Of a stretch of DNA of 64,000 nt, positions 1-8,035 are shown piece after piece. The stretch covers positions 62,001-126,000 of the forward strand of contig NZ_JASDCU010000012.1 of NCBI RefSeq assembly GCF_030407765.1, written 5' to 3'. Below the pieces are notes generated by a model. It saw only the letters and a program-made list of their open reading frames with translations. It made no database searches and was not told where the DNA came from. The first letter of the stretch is position 1. Each line of letters opens with the position of its first letter. A program made the position numbers and the translations under genes. The DNA is from Microbacterium sp. APC 3901 (GTDB taxonomy: Bacteria; Actinomycetota; Actinomycetes; Actinomycetales; Microbacteriaceae).

Positions 1-1
1 G

Positions 2-493
2 GCGCTCGCCTCGTGCGCGCAGGCGCCGAGCGCCACGCCGCTGGGTACCTCGACGCCCATTGCCACCCCGCACGCTGCGGTGACGGCCACTGCGACAGCT
101 GCGCCCGTGCAGCAGGCATCCGATCAGGTCGTCGGGACGATCGTTCGGTTCACATCCGACCGCACCAGCGTCGATGTGACGATCGGCGAAGACAGTCCCG
201 TCGTCCGCGACTTCCTCTCGATGCTCCCGCTCGAGCTGGACGTCGAAGAGTTCGCCGGTGCGGAGAAGATCGCCTATCTTCCGCGCGAGCTGAATCACGA
301 GGGCTCGCCGGGCTCGGACCCTGAGAACGGCGACCTCATCTATTACACGTCGTGGGGCAACCTCGGGTTCTACTACGACGCGACCGGAATCGGATACTCC
401 GATGCCACCCTCCACCTCGGCACCTACACCGCCACCGAGGAGCAGCTCTCGCTGCTTGAAGGCAGCCCGGTGACGATCGACATCGTCGACTGA
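2..493 (+). CDS. Lipoprotein with cyclophilin-like fold (5' end outside window)
   Basis: The reading frame is open from base 2, so the gene starts upstream of the window. Bases 5-16 encode L-A-S-C, a lipobox, followed by an Ala/Thr/Pro-rich linker, so the mature protein is probably a lipid-anchored extracytoplasmic lipoprotein. The folded part (from about base 125) has the pattern of the cyclophilin-like domain family: an I-x-V-T-I strand, FLSMLPL, then DLIYYTSWGNLGFYYD. This family is small and its function is not established; prolyl isomerase residues are not evident. It is 26 bp upstream of the alcohol dehydrogenase gene and likely co-transcribed with it. An internal ATG at base 80 would omit the lipobox and is less likely as the start. 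Confidence 0.8.
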   Translation, partial: ALASCAQAPSATPLGTSTPIATPHAAVTATATAAPVQQASDQVVGTIVRFTSDRTSVDVTIGEDSPVVRDFLSMLPLELDVEEFAGAEKIAYLPRELNHEGSPGSDPENGDLIYYTSWGNLGFYYDATGIGYSDATLHLGTYTATEEQLSLLEGSPVTIDIVD

Positions 494-519
494 CACCCCA
501 AAGAAAGAGAAGCAGCATC

Positions 520-1554
520 ATGCGCGCAACACTCATGTACTCCGCCGGTGACGTCCGCGTCGTCGACGTTCCCGAGCCCACGATCGAAGCACCCACTGAC
601 GCGATCATCCGCGTCACCTACGCCTGCGTCTGCGGGTCAGACCTGCACCCGTACCACGACCTCGGCGACACCCCCGAGGGGCGCCATATGGGTCACGAGG
701 CCATCGGTGTGGTCGAGCAGATCGGCGACGACGTCACCACCCTCACCATCGGCGACACCGTCATCGTGCCGTTCGCATGGTCGGATGGCACCTGCGCCTA
801 CTGCCGAGACGGCATCACCACCTCGTGCGTGCACGGCGGATTCTTCGACGGCGCGGCGTCGGCCACGCAGGCTGAGAAGCTCCGCATCCCGTATGCCGAC
901 GGCACCGCCGTCGCGATCCCCGCGGGCACCGACGAGACACTCATGCCCTCGCTGCTCACCCTGTCTGATGTCTACCTCACCGGGTATCACGCAGCCATCC
1001 GTGGGGGCGTCGAGGCCGGAAAGACCGTCGTCGTCATCGGCGACGGAGCCGTCGGCCTCTCCGCGGTCCTGGCGGCCAAGCAGCTCGGTGCCGAGAAGGT
1101 CATCCTGATGGGACGCCACACCGCGCGCACCGATCTCGGTCGCGAGTTCGGCGCGACCGATGTCGTCGCCGAACGCGGCGAAGAAGGCGTCGCGAAGGTT
1201 CTGGCGCTGACGAACGGAGAGGGCGCGCACGTCGTCCTCGAAGCCGTCGGACACATGCCCGCCTACGAGCAGGCCTACGGAGTCGTGCGCCCGGGCGGCG
1301 TCGTCTCGCGCGTCGGCGTCCCCCAGTACGAGAACGCAGCGGTCGGGTTCATGTCGCTGTTCGGCAAGAACGCCACACTCACGGGTGGGCCGGCGACGGT
1401 GCGCGCCTACCTCGAAGCGGCCATTCCGCAGGTCCTCGACGGCACGATCGATCCGGGCAGGGTCTTCGACCGGGAACTGCCGCTCGACGACATCGCAGAG
1501 GCCTATCGGCTCATGGACTCCCGCGAAGCGCTGAAGGTGCTCATCCGCCCGTAG
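520..1554 (+). CDS. Zinc-dependent alcohol dehydrogenase (MDR family)
   Basis: This 344-residue protein is a full-length medium-chain dehydrogenase/reductase that should oxidise an alcohol or reduce an aldehyde with NAD(P). The N-terminal half has the catalytic-zinc motifs C-G-S-D-L-H and G-H-E-A-I-G and a structural-zinc cluster of the type C-x2-C-x7-C. The C-terminal half has the Rossmann glycine motif VVVIGDGAVGLSA. A purine-rich ribosome binding site (AAAGAAAGAGAAG) precedes the ATG. It follows the cyclophilin-like lipoprotein by 26 bp. A MarR gene on the opposite strand ends 22 bp downstream. The substrate cannot be read from the sequence. It resembles, but is clearly distinct from, the longer dehydrogenase at 49735. 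Confidence 0.9.
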   Translation: MRATLMYSAGDVRVVDVPEPTIEAPTDAIIRVTYACVCGSDLHPYHDLGDTPEGRHMGHEAIGVVEQIGDDVTTLTIGDTVIVPFAWSDGTCAYCRDGITTSCVHGGFFDGAASATQAEKLRIPYADGTAVAIPAGTDETLMPSLLTLSDVYLTGYHAAIRGGVEAGKTVVVIGDGAVGLSAVLAAKQLGAEKVILMGRHTARTDLGREFGATDVVAERGEEGVAKVLALTNGEGAHVVLEAVGHMPAYEQAYGVVRPGGVVSRVGVPQYENAAVGFMSLFGKNATLTGGPATVRAYLEAAIPQVLDGTIDPGRVFDRELPLDDIAEAYRLMDSREALKVLIRP

Positions 1555-1576
1555 GCACGAAGCAGATGGTTCTGGC

Positions 1577-2071
1577 TCACGGCATCACCGGGAGCACTCT
1601 CGCGGCGTGCTTGCTGAGCGTCTTGACGGACTCCGCGAACGAGTCGAGATCACTCGCCGGGAGCGCGGCGAGCACGAGCTGCTCGATGTTGCGCGCGTGG
1701 ATCGCAGACGCCTCCACGGCCGCGCGCTCGCCTTTCGGGGTGAGTTCGACGATCTGAACGCGCCGGTCATCGGTCGACGCACGGCGACTCACCAGCCCCA
1801 GTTGCACACCGCGATGCACGAGCCTGGTCGCGCCGCCTGAGGTGAGCACTTTGGCCTGCGCGATGCCGTTCGTGGAGATCCCACCTTCGCCCGCACGACC
1901 GACGATCAGGAGCAGTTCGAAGAGCGAGTGAGTGAGACCGGTCGCCTCCTCGAGAGCCTTGCCCAGCAGATACTCCAGCCCGTTGGCTGCTCCCAGCAAG
2001 CGGCCGAACATGAGTATCCGCGGATCGTTCGCCGCGTCCTCCGCTGACGCGAACTCGTGGTCATTGCTCAC
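1577..2071 (-). CDS. MarR family transcriptional regulator
   Basis: The 164-residue protein has the MarR winged-helix layout: a dimerisation helix, then EEATGLTHSLFELLLIVGRAG, a recognition-helix region (GISTNGIAQAKVLTSGGATRLVHRGVQLGLVSRR) and a wing with DDRRVQIVELTPKG. Two GTG codons are adjacent (2074 and 2071). The box TACGCT at 2083-2078 lies exactly 6 bases before the GTG at 2071, matching the leaderless architecture seen throughout this window, so I take 2071 as the start. The frame is open far upstream, but that part overlaps the divergent gene and is not MarR-like. It probably controls the divergent metallo-hydrolase gene and perhaps the alcohol dehydrogenase gene. Confidence 0.85.
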   Translation of the reverse strand: MSNDHEFASAEDAANDPRILMFGRLLGAANGLEYLLGKALEEATGLTHSLFELLLIVGRAGEGGISTNGIAQAKVLTSGGATRLVHRGVQLGLVSRRASTDDRRVQIVELTPKGERAAVEASAIHARNIEQLVLAALPASDLDSFAESVKTLSKHAARVLPVMP

Positions 2072-2077
2072 CACATC

Positions 2078-2083
2078 AGCGTA
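2078..2083 (-). promoter_or_regulatory. Leaderless -10 box of the MarR gene
   Basis: TACGCT on the minus strand, followed by 6 bases and the GTG start at 2071. No ribosome binding site is present. The spacing is the same as at the other leaderless starts in this window. Confidence 0.5.
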
Positions 2084-2138
2084 CGCCGCTGCGTGGCGCC
2101 GGGAGTCGGCACCGGAATCACTCGAAGAGATCCGGAAT

Positions 2139-2154
2139 AGCTGAGCAGTCAGCT
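2139..2154. promoter_or_regulatory. Candidate MarR operator palindrome
   Basis: AGCTGA-GCAG-TCAGCT is a perfect 6-bp inverted repeat with a 4-base centre. It lies in the 157-bp gap between the divergent marR and metallo-hydrolase genes, the usual position for a MarR operator. No binding data are available. Confidence 0.45.
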
Positions 2155-2164
2155 TTTGTTGTCT

Positions 2165-2205
2165 CTGATGCGCGAGTGATTCGCGCTCAGGCTCGGACTC
2201 CGAGC
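2165..2205. repeat. Two further palindromes upstream of the metallo-hydrolase gene
   Basis: CTGATGCGCGA and TCGCGCTCAG (2165-2175 and 2181-2190) form a hairpin with one bulged base. Next to it, GCTCGGA-C-TCCGAGC (2191-2205) is a perfect 7-bp palindrome. Both lie just upstream of the ribosome binding site of the gene at 2229. They could be further operators or mRNA leader hairpins. Confidence 0.4.
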
Positions 2206-2228
2206 TCGCTACGGAAGGAATCACCTCT

Positions 2229-3035
2229 ATGTCCCTGAACTTCGATGTCTTCGACCTCGACTTCCCAGCCGGGTCGAAGAACAAGTCCGCGGTCCTCGTG
2301 ACCGGCGAGACCGAAGCGCTGCTCATCGACGCAGGCTTCACGCGGGCGGACGGCCACCGTCTCGTCGCCGCGATCCTCGACTCCGGGAAGCGGCTGACCA
2401 CGGTCTTCGTCAGTCACGCCGATCCGGACTTCTATTTCGGCCTCGAGGCGATCGCGGACGCGTTTCCCGATGCAGCGCTCGTCGCCACTCCGGTCGTCAT
2501 CGAGCACATCCGCGCCTCCTTCGAAGGGAAGCTGAAGGCCTGGGCGGCCCTCGGCGCCAACCTCCCGACTCGCCTCGTGGACCTCGCCCCACTCGACTCG
2601 GATGCGCTGATCGTCGACGGACAGCGACTCGAGCTCAAGGGTGGGTCGACGGTGCTGCCCGATCGCCACTACCTCTGGAGCGCCGAGCATCGAGCCGTCC
2701 TCGGTGGTGTTCTCCTCTTCCAGCAGGAGCACGTGTGGACCGCCGACACCGAGACGCCGGAATCGCGCGCCGCATGGATTGCTCTCCTCGACGAGATGCA
2801 GGCACTCGACCCCGTATTGGTGGTTCCGGGCCATCGCGTTCCCGGCACGGCCACGGATGCGAGTGCCATCGACTACACGCGCACCTACCTCCAGGCCTTC
2901 GAGACGATCCTCGCGCAGTCCGCCAGTGCGGACGCGGCCACAGCGACGCTCATCGATCTCTATCCGTCCGCCGGCATGCTGATCGCCGCTCAGATCGGCC
3001 CGAAGGTCGCGAAGGGTGAGATGACATGGGGCTGA
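2229..3035 (+). CDS. Metallo-beta-lactamase-fold protein with degenerate metal site
   Basis: The 268-residue protein has the metallo-beta-lactamase architecture: N-terminal strands, LLIDAGFTRADG, a strand followed by the metal loop, and VVPGHR near the C-terminus (His about 202). The usual HxHxDH loop reads S-H63-A-D65-P-D67-F68, so the second and last histidines are replaced by Asp and Phe. The later Asp ligand region reads AVLGGVLLF. The site may bind metal differently or only weakly, and I cannot name a substrate. A good ribosome binding site (GGAAGGAAT) precedes the ATG. The end overlaps the next gene by 10 bp, so the two are translationally coupled. It is divergent from the MarR gene, which probably represses it. 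Confidence 0.8.
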   Translation: MSLNFDVFDLDFPAGSKNKSAVLVTGETEALLIDAGFTRADGHRLVAAILDSGKRLTTVFVSHADPDFYFGLEAIADAFPDAALVATPVVIEHIRASFEGKLKAWAALGANLPTRLVDLAPLDSDALIVDGQRLELKGGSTVLPDRHYLWSAEHRAVLGGVLLFQQEHVWTADTETPESRAAWIALLDEMQALDPVLVVPGHRVPGTATDASAIDYTRTYLQAFETILAQSASADAATATLIDLYPSAGMLIAAQIGPKVAKGEMTWG

Positions 3036-3448
3036 ACGAGAGCACCGCGGTCGAACTGTCGGCGGCTCCCCGGGATGTCGTGCGGAGGCAGTACATCGCC
3101 TCCGCTGCCGGAGACCTCGACGCCTTGCGGGCGACGCTCGCGCCCGATGTCGAGTGGAAGGAGATGGCCGGCTTCCCGCTGGCCGGCACCTATCGCACTC
3201 CGGAGGGTGTGACCTCGGCTGTGATGGAGAAGCTCGGCGCGGAGTGGGTCGATTGGACGGCCCACGATGACAGCTACGTGGTCGATGGAGAGAACGTCGT
3301 CGTGCTGGCCCGCTACACCGCGACCCGCCGCGCGACGGGCAAGCCGCTCGACGTTCGTGTCGCCCACGCGTTCGTCGTGAGAGGCGGGCTGATCGTCCGA
3401 TTCGAGCAATTCGTCGACACCGCGCTCGTGCGCGACGCCATGGCCTGA
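3026..3448 (+). CDS. NTF2/SnoaL-like protein
   Basis: The 140-residue protein matches the compact NTF2-like (SnoaL) alpha+beta barrel: an N-terminal helix with VVRRQYIASAAGDLDALRATLAPDVEWKEMAG, then strands ending in VAHAFVVRGGLIVRFEQFVDTALV. Family members are small enzymes (isomerases, hydrolases, cyclases) or ligand-binding proteins; the residues here do not identify a reaction. It starts inside the end of the metallo-hydrolase gene in another frame, so the two are probably made together and may act on the same small molecule. Confidence 0.8.
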   Translation: MGLNESTAVELSAAPRDVVRRQYIASAAGDLDALRATLAPDVEWKEMAGFPLAGTYRTPEGVTSAVMEKLGAEWVDWTAHDDSYVVDGENVVVLARYTATRRATGKPLDVRVAHAFVVRGGLIVRFEQFVDTALVRDAMA

Positions 3449-3523
3449 ACGGCGGGTCGTGTCGGGTGGGCGTCGGGGGTACGAGGTGATGTCGCGGAGG
3501 CGTGATCGCAAGCGACCCCGCGG

Positions 3524-3529
3524 TATCTT
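3524..3529 (+). promoter_or_regulatory. Leaderless -10 box of the LacI gene at 3536
   Basis: TATCTT, then 6 bases (CGGATC), then the ATG at 3536. No ribosome binding site is visible. Confidence 0.55.
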
Positions 3530-3535
3530 CGGATC

Positions 3536-4579
3536 ATGCGTTCAGACCGTGCGGTGACTCTGCAGGACATCGCCGACCGGCTCGGTGTGTCACGTTCGAC
3601 CGCATCGTTCGCGATCACGGGGCGCGGGCGGGTGTCCGATGAGATGCGCCAGCGTGTGCTCGGCGTCGCGGCCGAGCTGGGATACCGCCCGAACGCAGTC
3701 GCCCGAAATCTCAAGGGGTCACGCACGGGAATGCTCGCACTGCGCCTGCCTCCTGACAGCACGGCGATGTCGTACTACATGGAGGCGACCTTCGGCATCG
3801 TCGAGGAGGCGGATCGTGCGGGGATGATCGTCTTCATGCTGCCCACCCTGCTCGGGCCCGAGCAGGTCAATCAGCTGCCCGCCGACGCTGTGATCGTGCT
3901 CGACCCTGATCTGCAGGATCCTGTCGTGCGCACGCTGCTCGACGGCAGGATCCCCGTCGTCACCGGCGAGCCTGTTCCGGCGGGTCTTCCCGAGCCGCGC
4001 GCGACGGTGACGAGTGAGCATGAACCTGCGGTGCACGAACTGATGGATCATCTGCATCAGCAGGGCGCACGTCGCCCGGCGATCCTGTTCACCGCGTTCC
4101 AGGGGGACTGGGCGCTCACCGTGCGCACAGCCTTCGAGTCGTGGTGCATCGAGCACGACGTTCGTCCTCGTGTCTCCGAAGTCGCCCATCCGGCAGCGCC
4201 TGAGGTGATCCATGACGCGGTCTCGGCCCTGCTGTCCGAAGCCGACGACCCGGTCGATGCCATCCTCGCCGTGACGGACGGCACGGTGCTCAGCGTCGTC
4301 ACGAGTGCGCAACGCCTCGGGCGGCGCGTCGGCGACGACCTTCTCGTCGCGGCGCTGGTCGATTCCGAGGTGCTGGCTCTCACGCAGCCGTCGATCACGG
4401 CAATCGACCTGCATCCTCGCGAGATCGGGCGTCGGTGCGTGCGCGCGGCGCTGGACGTCATCGATCAGGATGCCGCCCAGGAGGCGTCAGTGAGTGCAGC
4501 ACCGCTGCGCACTGTCGTGCCGATCGTCGTGAACCGGCGTGCGTCGACCTTGGGCAGCGAGCTCGTAGAAACCTCCTGA
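3536..4579 (+). CDS. LacI family transcriptional regulator
   Basis: The 347-residue protein has an N-terminal LacI helix-turn-helix (VTLQDIADRLGVSRSTASFAITGRGRVSDEMR, residues about 5-36), the hinge region YRPNAVARNLKG, and a periplasmic-binding-protein-like effector domain to the C-terminus. The hinge SRTGMLALRLPPDS is typical. The effector is unknown. It lies upstream of, and on the same strand as, the permease and amidohydrolase genes, which it probably controls. The start is supported by a TANNNT box 6 bases upstream. TCTCG-CGA-CGAGA at 4601-4613, just after the stop codon, is a possible operator for the downstream genes. Confidence 0.9.
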   Translation: MRSDRAVTLQDIADRLGVSRSTASFAITGRGRVSDEMRQRVLGVAAELGYRPNAVARNLKGSRTGMLALRLPPDSTAMSYYMEATFGIVEEADRAGMIVFMLPTLLGPEQVNQLPADAVIVLDPDLQDPVVRTLLDGRIPVVTGEPVPAGLPEPRATVTSEHEPAVHELMDHLHQQGARRPAILFTAFQGDWALTVRTAFESWCIEHDVRPRVSEVAHPAAPEVIHDAVSALLSEADDPVDAILAVTDGTVLSVVTSAQRLGRRVGDDLLVAALVDSEVLALTQPSITAIDLHPREIGRRCVRAALDVIDQDAAQEASVSAAPLRTVVPIVVNRRASTLGSELVETS

Positions 4580-4600
4580 CCCGGGAGTCCCGCTCGGCTT

Positions 4601-4613
4601 TCTCGCGACGAGA
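4601..4613. promoter_or_regulatory. Possible operator palindrome before the permease gene
   Basis: TCTCG-CGA-CGAGA is a short perfect inverted repeat in the 168-bp gap between the LacI gene and the permease. Short repeats arise by chance in GC-rich DNA, so support is weak. Confidence 0.25.
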
Positions 4614-4677
4614 GACGAGACATCTGACCTGGCCTCCGATATATAGCTTGCGTGTGCTTTATCGATATTGCTACGGT

Positions 4678-4717
4678 GTCACCACCTGCCGGATCAGCCC
4701 GATTCCGGCGGCGTGAC
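4678..4717 (+). repeat. Nested inverted repeat in the permease leader
   Basis: The outer arms GTCAC (4678-4682) and GTGAC (4713-4717) enclose the inner arms GCCGGA (4688-4693) and TCCGGC (4704-4709). This could fold as a two-tier hairpin ending about 30 bases before the permease start. I do not recognise a known riboswitch class. Confidence 0.35.
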
Positions 4718-4747
4718 GACGATGTCACACCTGACGCAGGAGCCCAC

Positions 4748-6127
4748 ATGTCTCAGCTCTCTCCCGATGCATCATCCGTAACACCGACTCAACTGACCGC
4801 TCAAGTGACCCGGGGCCGCTTCAAGCGGGTGCTCGGTGTCCCGTCGCTCGTGCTCTTCGGCCTCGTCTACATGGTGCCGTTGACCGCGTTCACGACCTAC
4901 GGCATCGTCACCGAGCTCACCGGCGGCCGAGTCGCAGCGACCTACATCATCACCCTCGCAGCGATGGCGTTCACCGCGCGCTCGTACGCACGCATGTCGA
5001 TCGCGTATCCGTACTCCGGCTCGGCGTACGTGTACACGCAGCAATCGTTCGGCGGCGCCCTCGGTTTCCTCGCGGGGTGGGCGCTGCTGTTGGACTACCT
5101 CTTCCTGCCGATGATCAACTACCTGATCATCGGCCTGTACATGGGGGACACCTTCCCCGGCGTTCCGACGTGGGTCTGGATCGTCGCGGCCATCGCCCTG
5201 GTGACCGTTCTCAACATCGTCGGCATCGTCTCCGTCGCTCGCGCGAACTTCGTGATCATCGCCGTGCAGACCGTGTTCATCGTCACCTTCATCGCCTTGG
5301 CGGTCGCCGCGGCGGGCGGGCAGGGTGTCGACCCACTCGCACCCTTCACGGGTGACGGAACGGTCGACGGCTTCCTGCCGCTGTTCCAGGGCGCGGCGAT
5401 CCTCTGCCTGTCGTTCCTCGGATTCGACTCCGTGTCGACGCTCGCCGAAGAGGCGAAGGACTCGCGGCGAACGGTCCCCCGAGCGATCATGATCGTGACG
5501 ATCGGCGCGGGCCTGCTGTTCATCCTGCTCACGTACCTCGCCCAGATCGCCTACCCGTCGAACGACTTCGAGACAGCAGACACCGCGAGCATCGAAGTCG
5601 TCGCCTCGTTCGGGCAGCAGTGGGTCTCGGTGCTGTTCATCGCCGGATTCGTGGCTGGCTGCGTCGGCTCAGCGCTCACCGCCCAAGCCTCCGTCTCGCG
5701 CATCCTGTTCGCCATGGGCCGTGACGGTGTGCTGCCGCGAGCGGTGTTCGGCCGTCTCAGCGCGCGGTTTGGAACACCGGTGATTCCCATCGTCATCGTC
5801 TCCGCCGTCTCGCTCTGCGCGCTCTTCGCCGACCTGCTCACGGTGTCGAACATGATCAGCTTCGGTGCGCTCATCGCCTTCTCCTGCGTCAACCTCTCGG
5901 TCATCAAGCACTACTTCGTCGACCGCGGCGAACGACGCGGATGGGATGCCGTGAACAACCTCGTGCTGCCCGGCATCGGCTTCGCGCTGACCGTGTGGTT
6001 GTGGACGAACCTCAGCGGCTCGACCTTCATGGTCGGTGGAGCCTGGCTGGTCGTCGGTCTCGTGCTGCTGCTCATCGTGACCCGGTTCTTCCGCCGCGCA
6101 ACGCCGACTCTCGACCTCAAGGAGTGA
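4748..6127 (+). CDS. APC superfamily amino acid/amine permease
   Basis: This 459-residue polytopic membrane protein has about twelve hydrophobic segments and APC hallmarks: GVPSLVLFGLVYMVPLTAFTTYG in the first helix, AYPYSGSAYVYTQQSFGG, and FLGFDSVSTLAEEAKDSRRTVPRAI in the middle. It should import an amino acid or related amine by proton symport. The frame extends upstream to an ATG at 4652, but the ATG at 4748 has a clear AGGAG ribosome binding site and the proper N-terminus. The amidohydrolase starts 3 bp after its stop codon, so transport and hydrolysis of one substrate are probably linked. The LacI regulator upstream is the likely controller. Confidence 0.88.
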   Translation: MSQLSPDASSVTPTQLTAQVTRGRFKRVLGVPSLVLFGLVYMVPLTAFTTYGIVTELTGGRVAATYIITLAAMAFTARSYARMSIAYPYSGSAYVYTQQSFGGALGFLAGWALLLDYLFLPMINYLIIGLYMGDTFPGVPTWVWIVAAIALVTVLNIVGIVSVARANFVIIAVQTVFIVTFIALAVAAAGGQGVDPLAPFTGDGTVDGFLPLFQGAAILCLSFLGFDSVSTLAEEAKDSRRTVPRAIMIVTIGAGLLFILLTYLAQIAYPSNDFETADTASIEVVASFGQQWVSVLFIAGFVAGCVGSALTAQASVSRILFAMGRDGVLPRAVFGRLSARFGTPVIPIVIVSAVSLCALFADLLTVSNMISFGALIAFSCVNLSVIKHYFVDRGERRGWDAVNNLVLPGIGFALTVWLWTNLSGSTFMVGGAWLVVGLVLLLIVTRFFRRATPTLDLKE

Positions 6128-6129
6128 GC

Positions 6130-7740
6130 ATGGTCGACACGATCATCATCGCCGCCCGCGTCCGCACGCTCGACGGCTCAGGCGACCTCGCCGCAGATGC
6201 CGTCGCCATCACCGACGGCACCATCACCGCCGTCGGACCGCGAGCCGAGATCCTGCCCCTCGCCCGACCCTCCACTCACCTCATCACGCATCCGCAGGCC
6301 ACGATCATCCCGGGCCTCGTCGACGCTCACAGCCACCCGATCTACAGCCTCGGCATCGTGCGCGGCATCTCATTGGTCGGCGTGCGCACGTATGCCGAAC
6401 TGATCGCAGCCCTGGAAAGGGGTCGTGATGCCCAGCGCGGTGAGGAGTGGTTCTCGGCATGGGGACTCGACCCCAGCGCATTCGAAGGGCGCCCGATCAG
6501 CAATGCCGCGCTGCATGACGTGCTCGGCGCCGAACGGCTCGCCTACGTGAAGATGTTCGATGCGCACTCAGGCATCGCCTCGGCGTCGGCTCTCACCCTC
6601 GCCGGGATCGACACCCCGATCGCCTACCCGGACGGGTCGGGCGCGGCAGGCGACGCGTCGGGTGCGCTGACCGGTCACGTCATCGAGTTCCCGACGATGG
6701 AGCTCGTCGAGAAGGCGATGCCCCCGCACACCTTCGACGACCGAGTCCTGCAGCTGAGATCCCTCCTCCGCGACATGGCGGCGGTCGGCATCGCGTCCGC
6801 GCACGTGATGGATCTGCAGGACTCCGACGCACTCGACCTTCTCGCAGCGATCGAGTCGGACGGCGATCTGCCGGTGCGGCTGCGCATCTCGCCCTGGTGC
6901 CAGCCCACGACGACCGACGCCGAGGTCGCCGACCTGATCGCCGCCCAGGGGCAGGGAGGGCGGCGCTACCGGATCGAGGGCGTGAAGTTCTTCATCGACG
7001 GCACCGTCGAGGGTGGGACCGCCTGGCTCGCGCAGCCGGACTCCGACGGTGAGGGGCGGGCATCGGCCTGGCAGCCGGCAGAGGCGTACGCCGCCAGGGT
7101 GCGACTGTTCGACGACGCGGGGGTTCCCACTGCGACGCACGCGATCGGCGATCAGGGAATCAGGTTCGCCGCGGAGACTCTCGCCGCGCTGCCCGCCGGG
7201 GGCGTGCCGCACCGCATCGAGCACATCGAGACAGTCGACGACGATGTGATCGACCTCATCGCGCGCAGCGGGATAGTGGCGAGCATGCAGCCCACGCACT
7301 GCACGCACCACGTGCGCGGCGATGGGAGCGACGACTGGTCACGCAGACTCGGGCCCGAGCGGGCCGGACGCGCGTGGCGCACCGGAGACGTTCGCCGCAG
7401 CGGTGCAGTGCTCGCCCTCGGCTCGGACTGGCCGGTCGCGGCGTTCGATCCGTGGGAGATCATGGCGGATGCTCGGCTTCGCAGGTCCGTGAGCGCCCCT
7501 CGGTCCACCGTGGTGGGAGCGGACCAAGCGCTGACGGCGTCGGAAGCGCTCGAGGGATACACCACGCACGCGCATCGCGCCGTGGCATCCGACGGTGGTC
7601 GTGTCGTCGCCGGCGCCACCGCCGACCTCGTCGTCGTGGATGTCGATCCGCTCGAAGCGTCGCCGCAGGAGCTCACGAGCGCCCGCGTGCTCCTCACGGT
7701 CGTCGACGGCGTCCCGACGCATCCGATCCCGGCGAGATGA
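6130..7740 (+). CDS. YtcJ-like amidohydrolase
   Basis: The 536-residue metal-dependent hydrolase has the composite amidohydrolase layout of the YtcJ (amidohydrolase_3) family. H-S-H at about residues 67-69 follows the strand IIPGLVDA. GVKFFIDGTVEGGTAWL, THAIGDQGI, RIEHIETVD and GSDWPVAAFDP supply the remaining metal and catalytic positions, and a small beta domain closes the C-terminus (ATADLVVVDVDPL). It should cleave an amide or formyl-type bond of a compound imported by the adjacent permease; the exact substrate is not evident. It starts 3 bp after the permease gene, whose last codons supply the ribosome binding site (AAGGAGTGAGC). Confidence 0.88.
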   Translation: MVDTIIIAARVRTLDGSGDLAADAVAITDGTITAVGPRAEILPLARPSTHLITHPQATIIPGLVDAHSHPIYSLGIVRGISLVGVRTYAELIAALERGRDAQRGEEWFSAWGLDPSAFEGRPISNAALHDVLGAERLAYVKMFDAHSGIASASALTLAGIDTPIAYPDGSGAAGDASGALTGHVIEFPTMELVEKAMPPHTFDDRVLQLRSLLRDMAAVGIASAHVMDLQDSDALDLLAAIESDGDLPVRLRISPWCQPTTTDAEVADLIAAQGQGGRRYRIEGVKFFIDGTVEGGTAWLAQPDSDGEGRASAWQPAEAYAARVRLFDDAGVPTATHAIGDQGIRFAAETLAALPAGGVPHRIEHIETVDDDVIDLIARSGIVASMQPTHCTHHVRGDGSDDWSRRLGPERAGRAWRTGDVRRSGAVLALGSDWPVAAFDPWEIMADARLRRSVSAPRSTVVGADQALTASEALEGYTTHAHRAVASDGGRVVAGATADLVVVDVDPLEASPQELTSARVLLTVVDGVPTHPIPAR

Positions 7741-7835
7741 CCCCCAGACGGGAGACGGCTGGTGCGGGCATCCGACGTCGGGCCCGCGCGACGATCTCCT
7801 CATCACCGGGCGAGCCATACCCCTCTCGCCCGCGT

Positions 7836-7920
7836 GTCACATGACCGCTCCCCAGCGCATGTGACCACACCGGGAGGGCAGTTCCCCAGCCCCCCACCGC
7901 GACGGGATCCCACCCGTCGC
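7836..7920 (+). repeat. Two inverted repeats downstream of the amidohydrolase gene
   Basis: GTCACATG (7836-7843) pairs with CATGTGAC (7858-7865). GCGACGGG (7899-7906) pairs with CCCGTCGC (7913-7920). The first has no T-tract. With the terminator that follows, they fill the 295-bp gap between convergent genes, in which I see no credible coding sequence. Confidence 0.4.
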
Positions 7921-7924
7921 ACGG

Positions 7925-7958
7925 AAGGAGGTGGCTCGTTCCCGCGAGCCGCCTCCTT
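7925..7958 (+). terminator. Rho-independent terminator of the permease-amidohydrolase operon
   Basis: AAGGAGGTGGCTCG (7925-7938) pairs with CGAGCCGCCTCCTT (7945-7958), a 14-bp stem with one G-T pair and a 6-base loop, followed by CTTCTTCTCTTC. The pyrimidine tract is on the plus-strand side. Confidence 0.75.
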
Positions 7959-8035
7959 CTTCTCTTCGTGCGCACCCGGCGAGATCTCAGTGACGCCGCC
8001 GCTGCCTCAGCCGGCGCTCGGGCTTCGGGCCGCCC

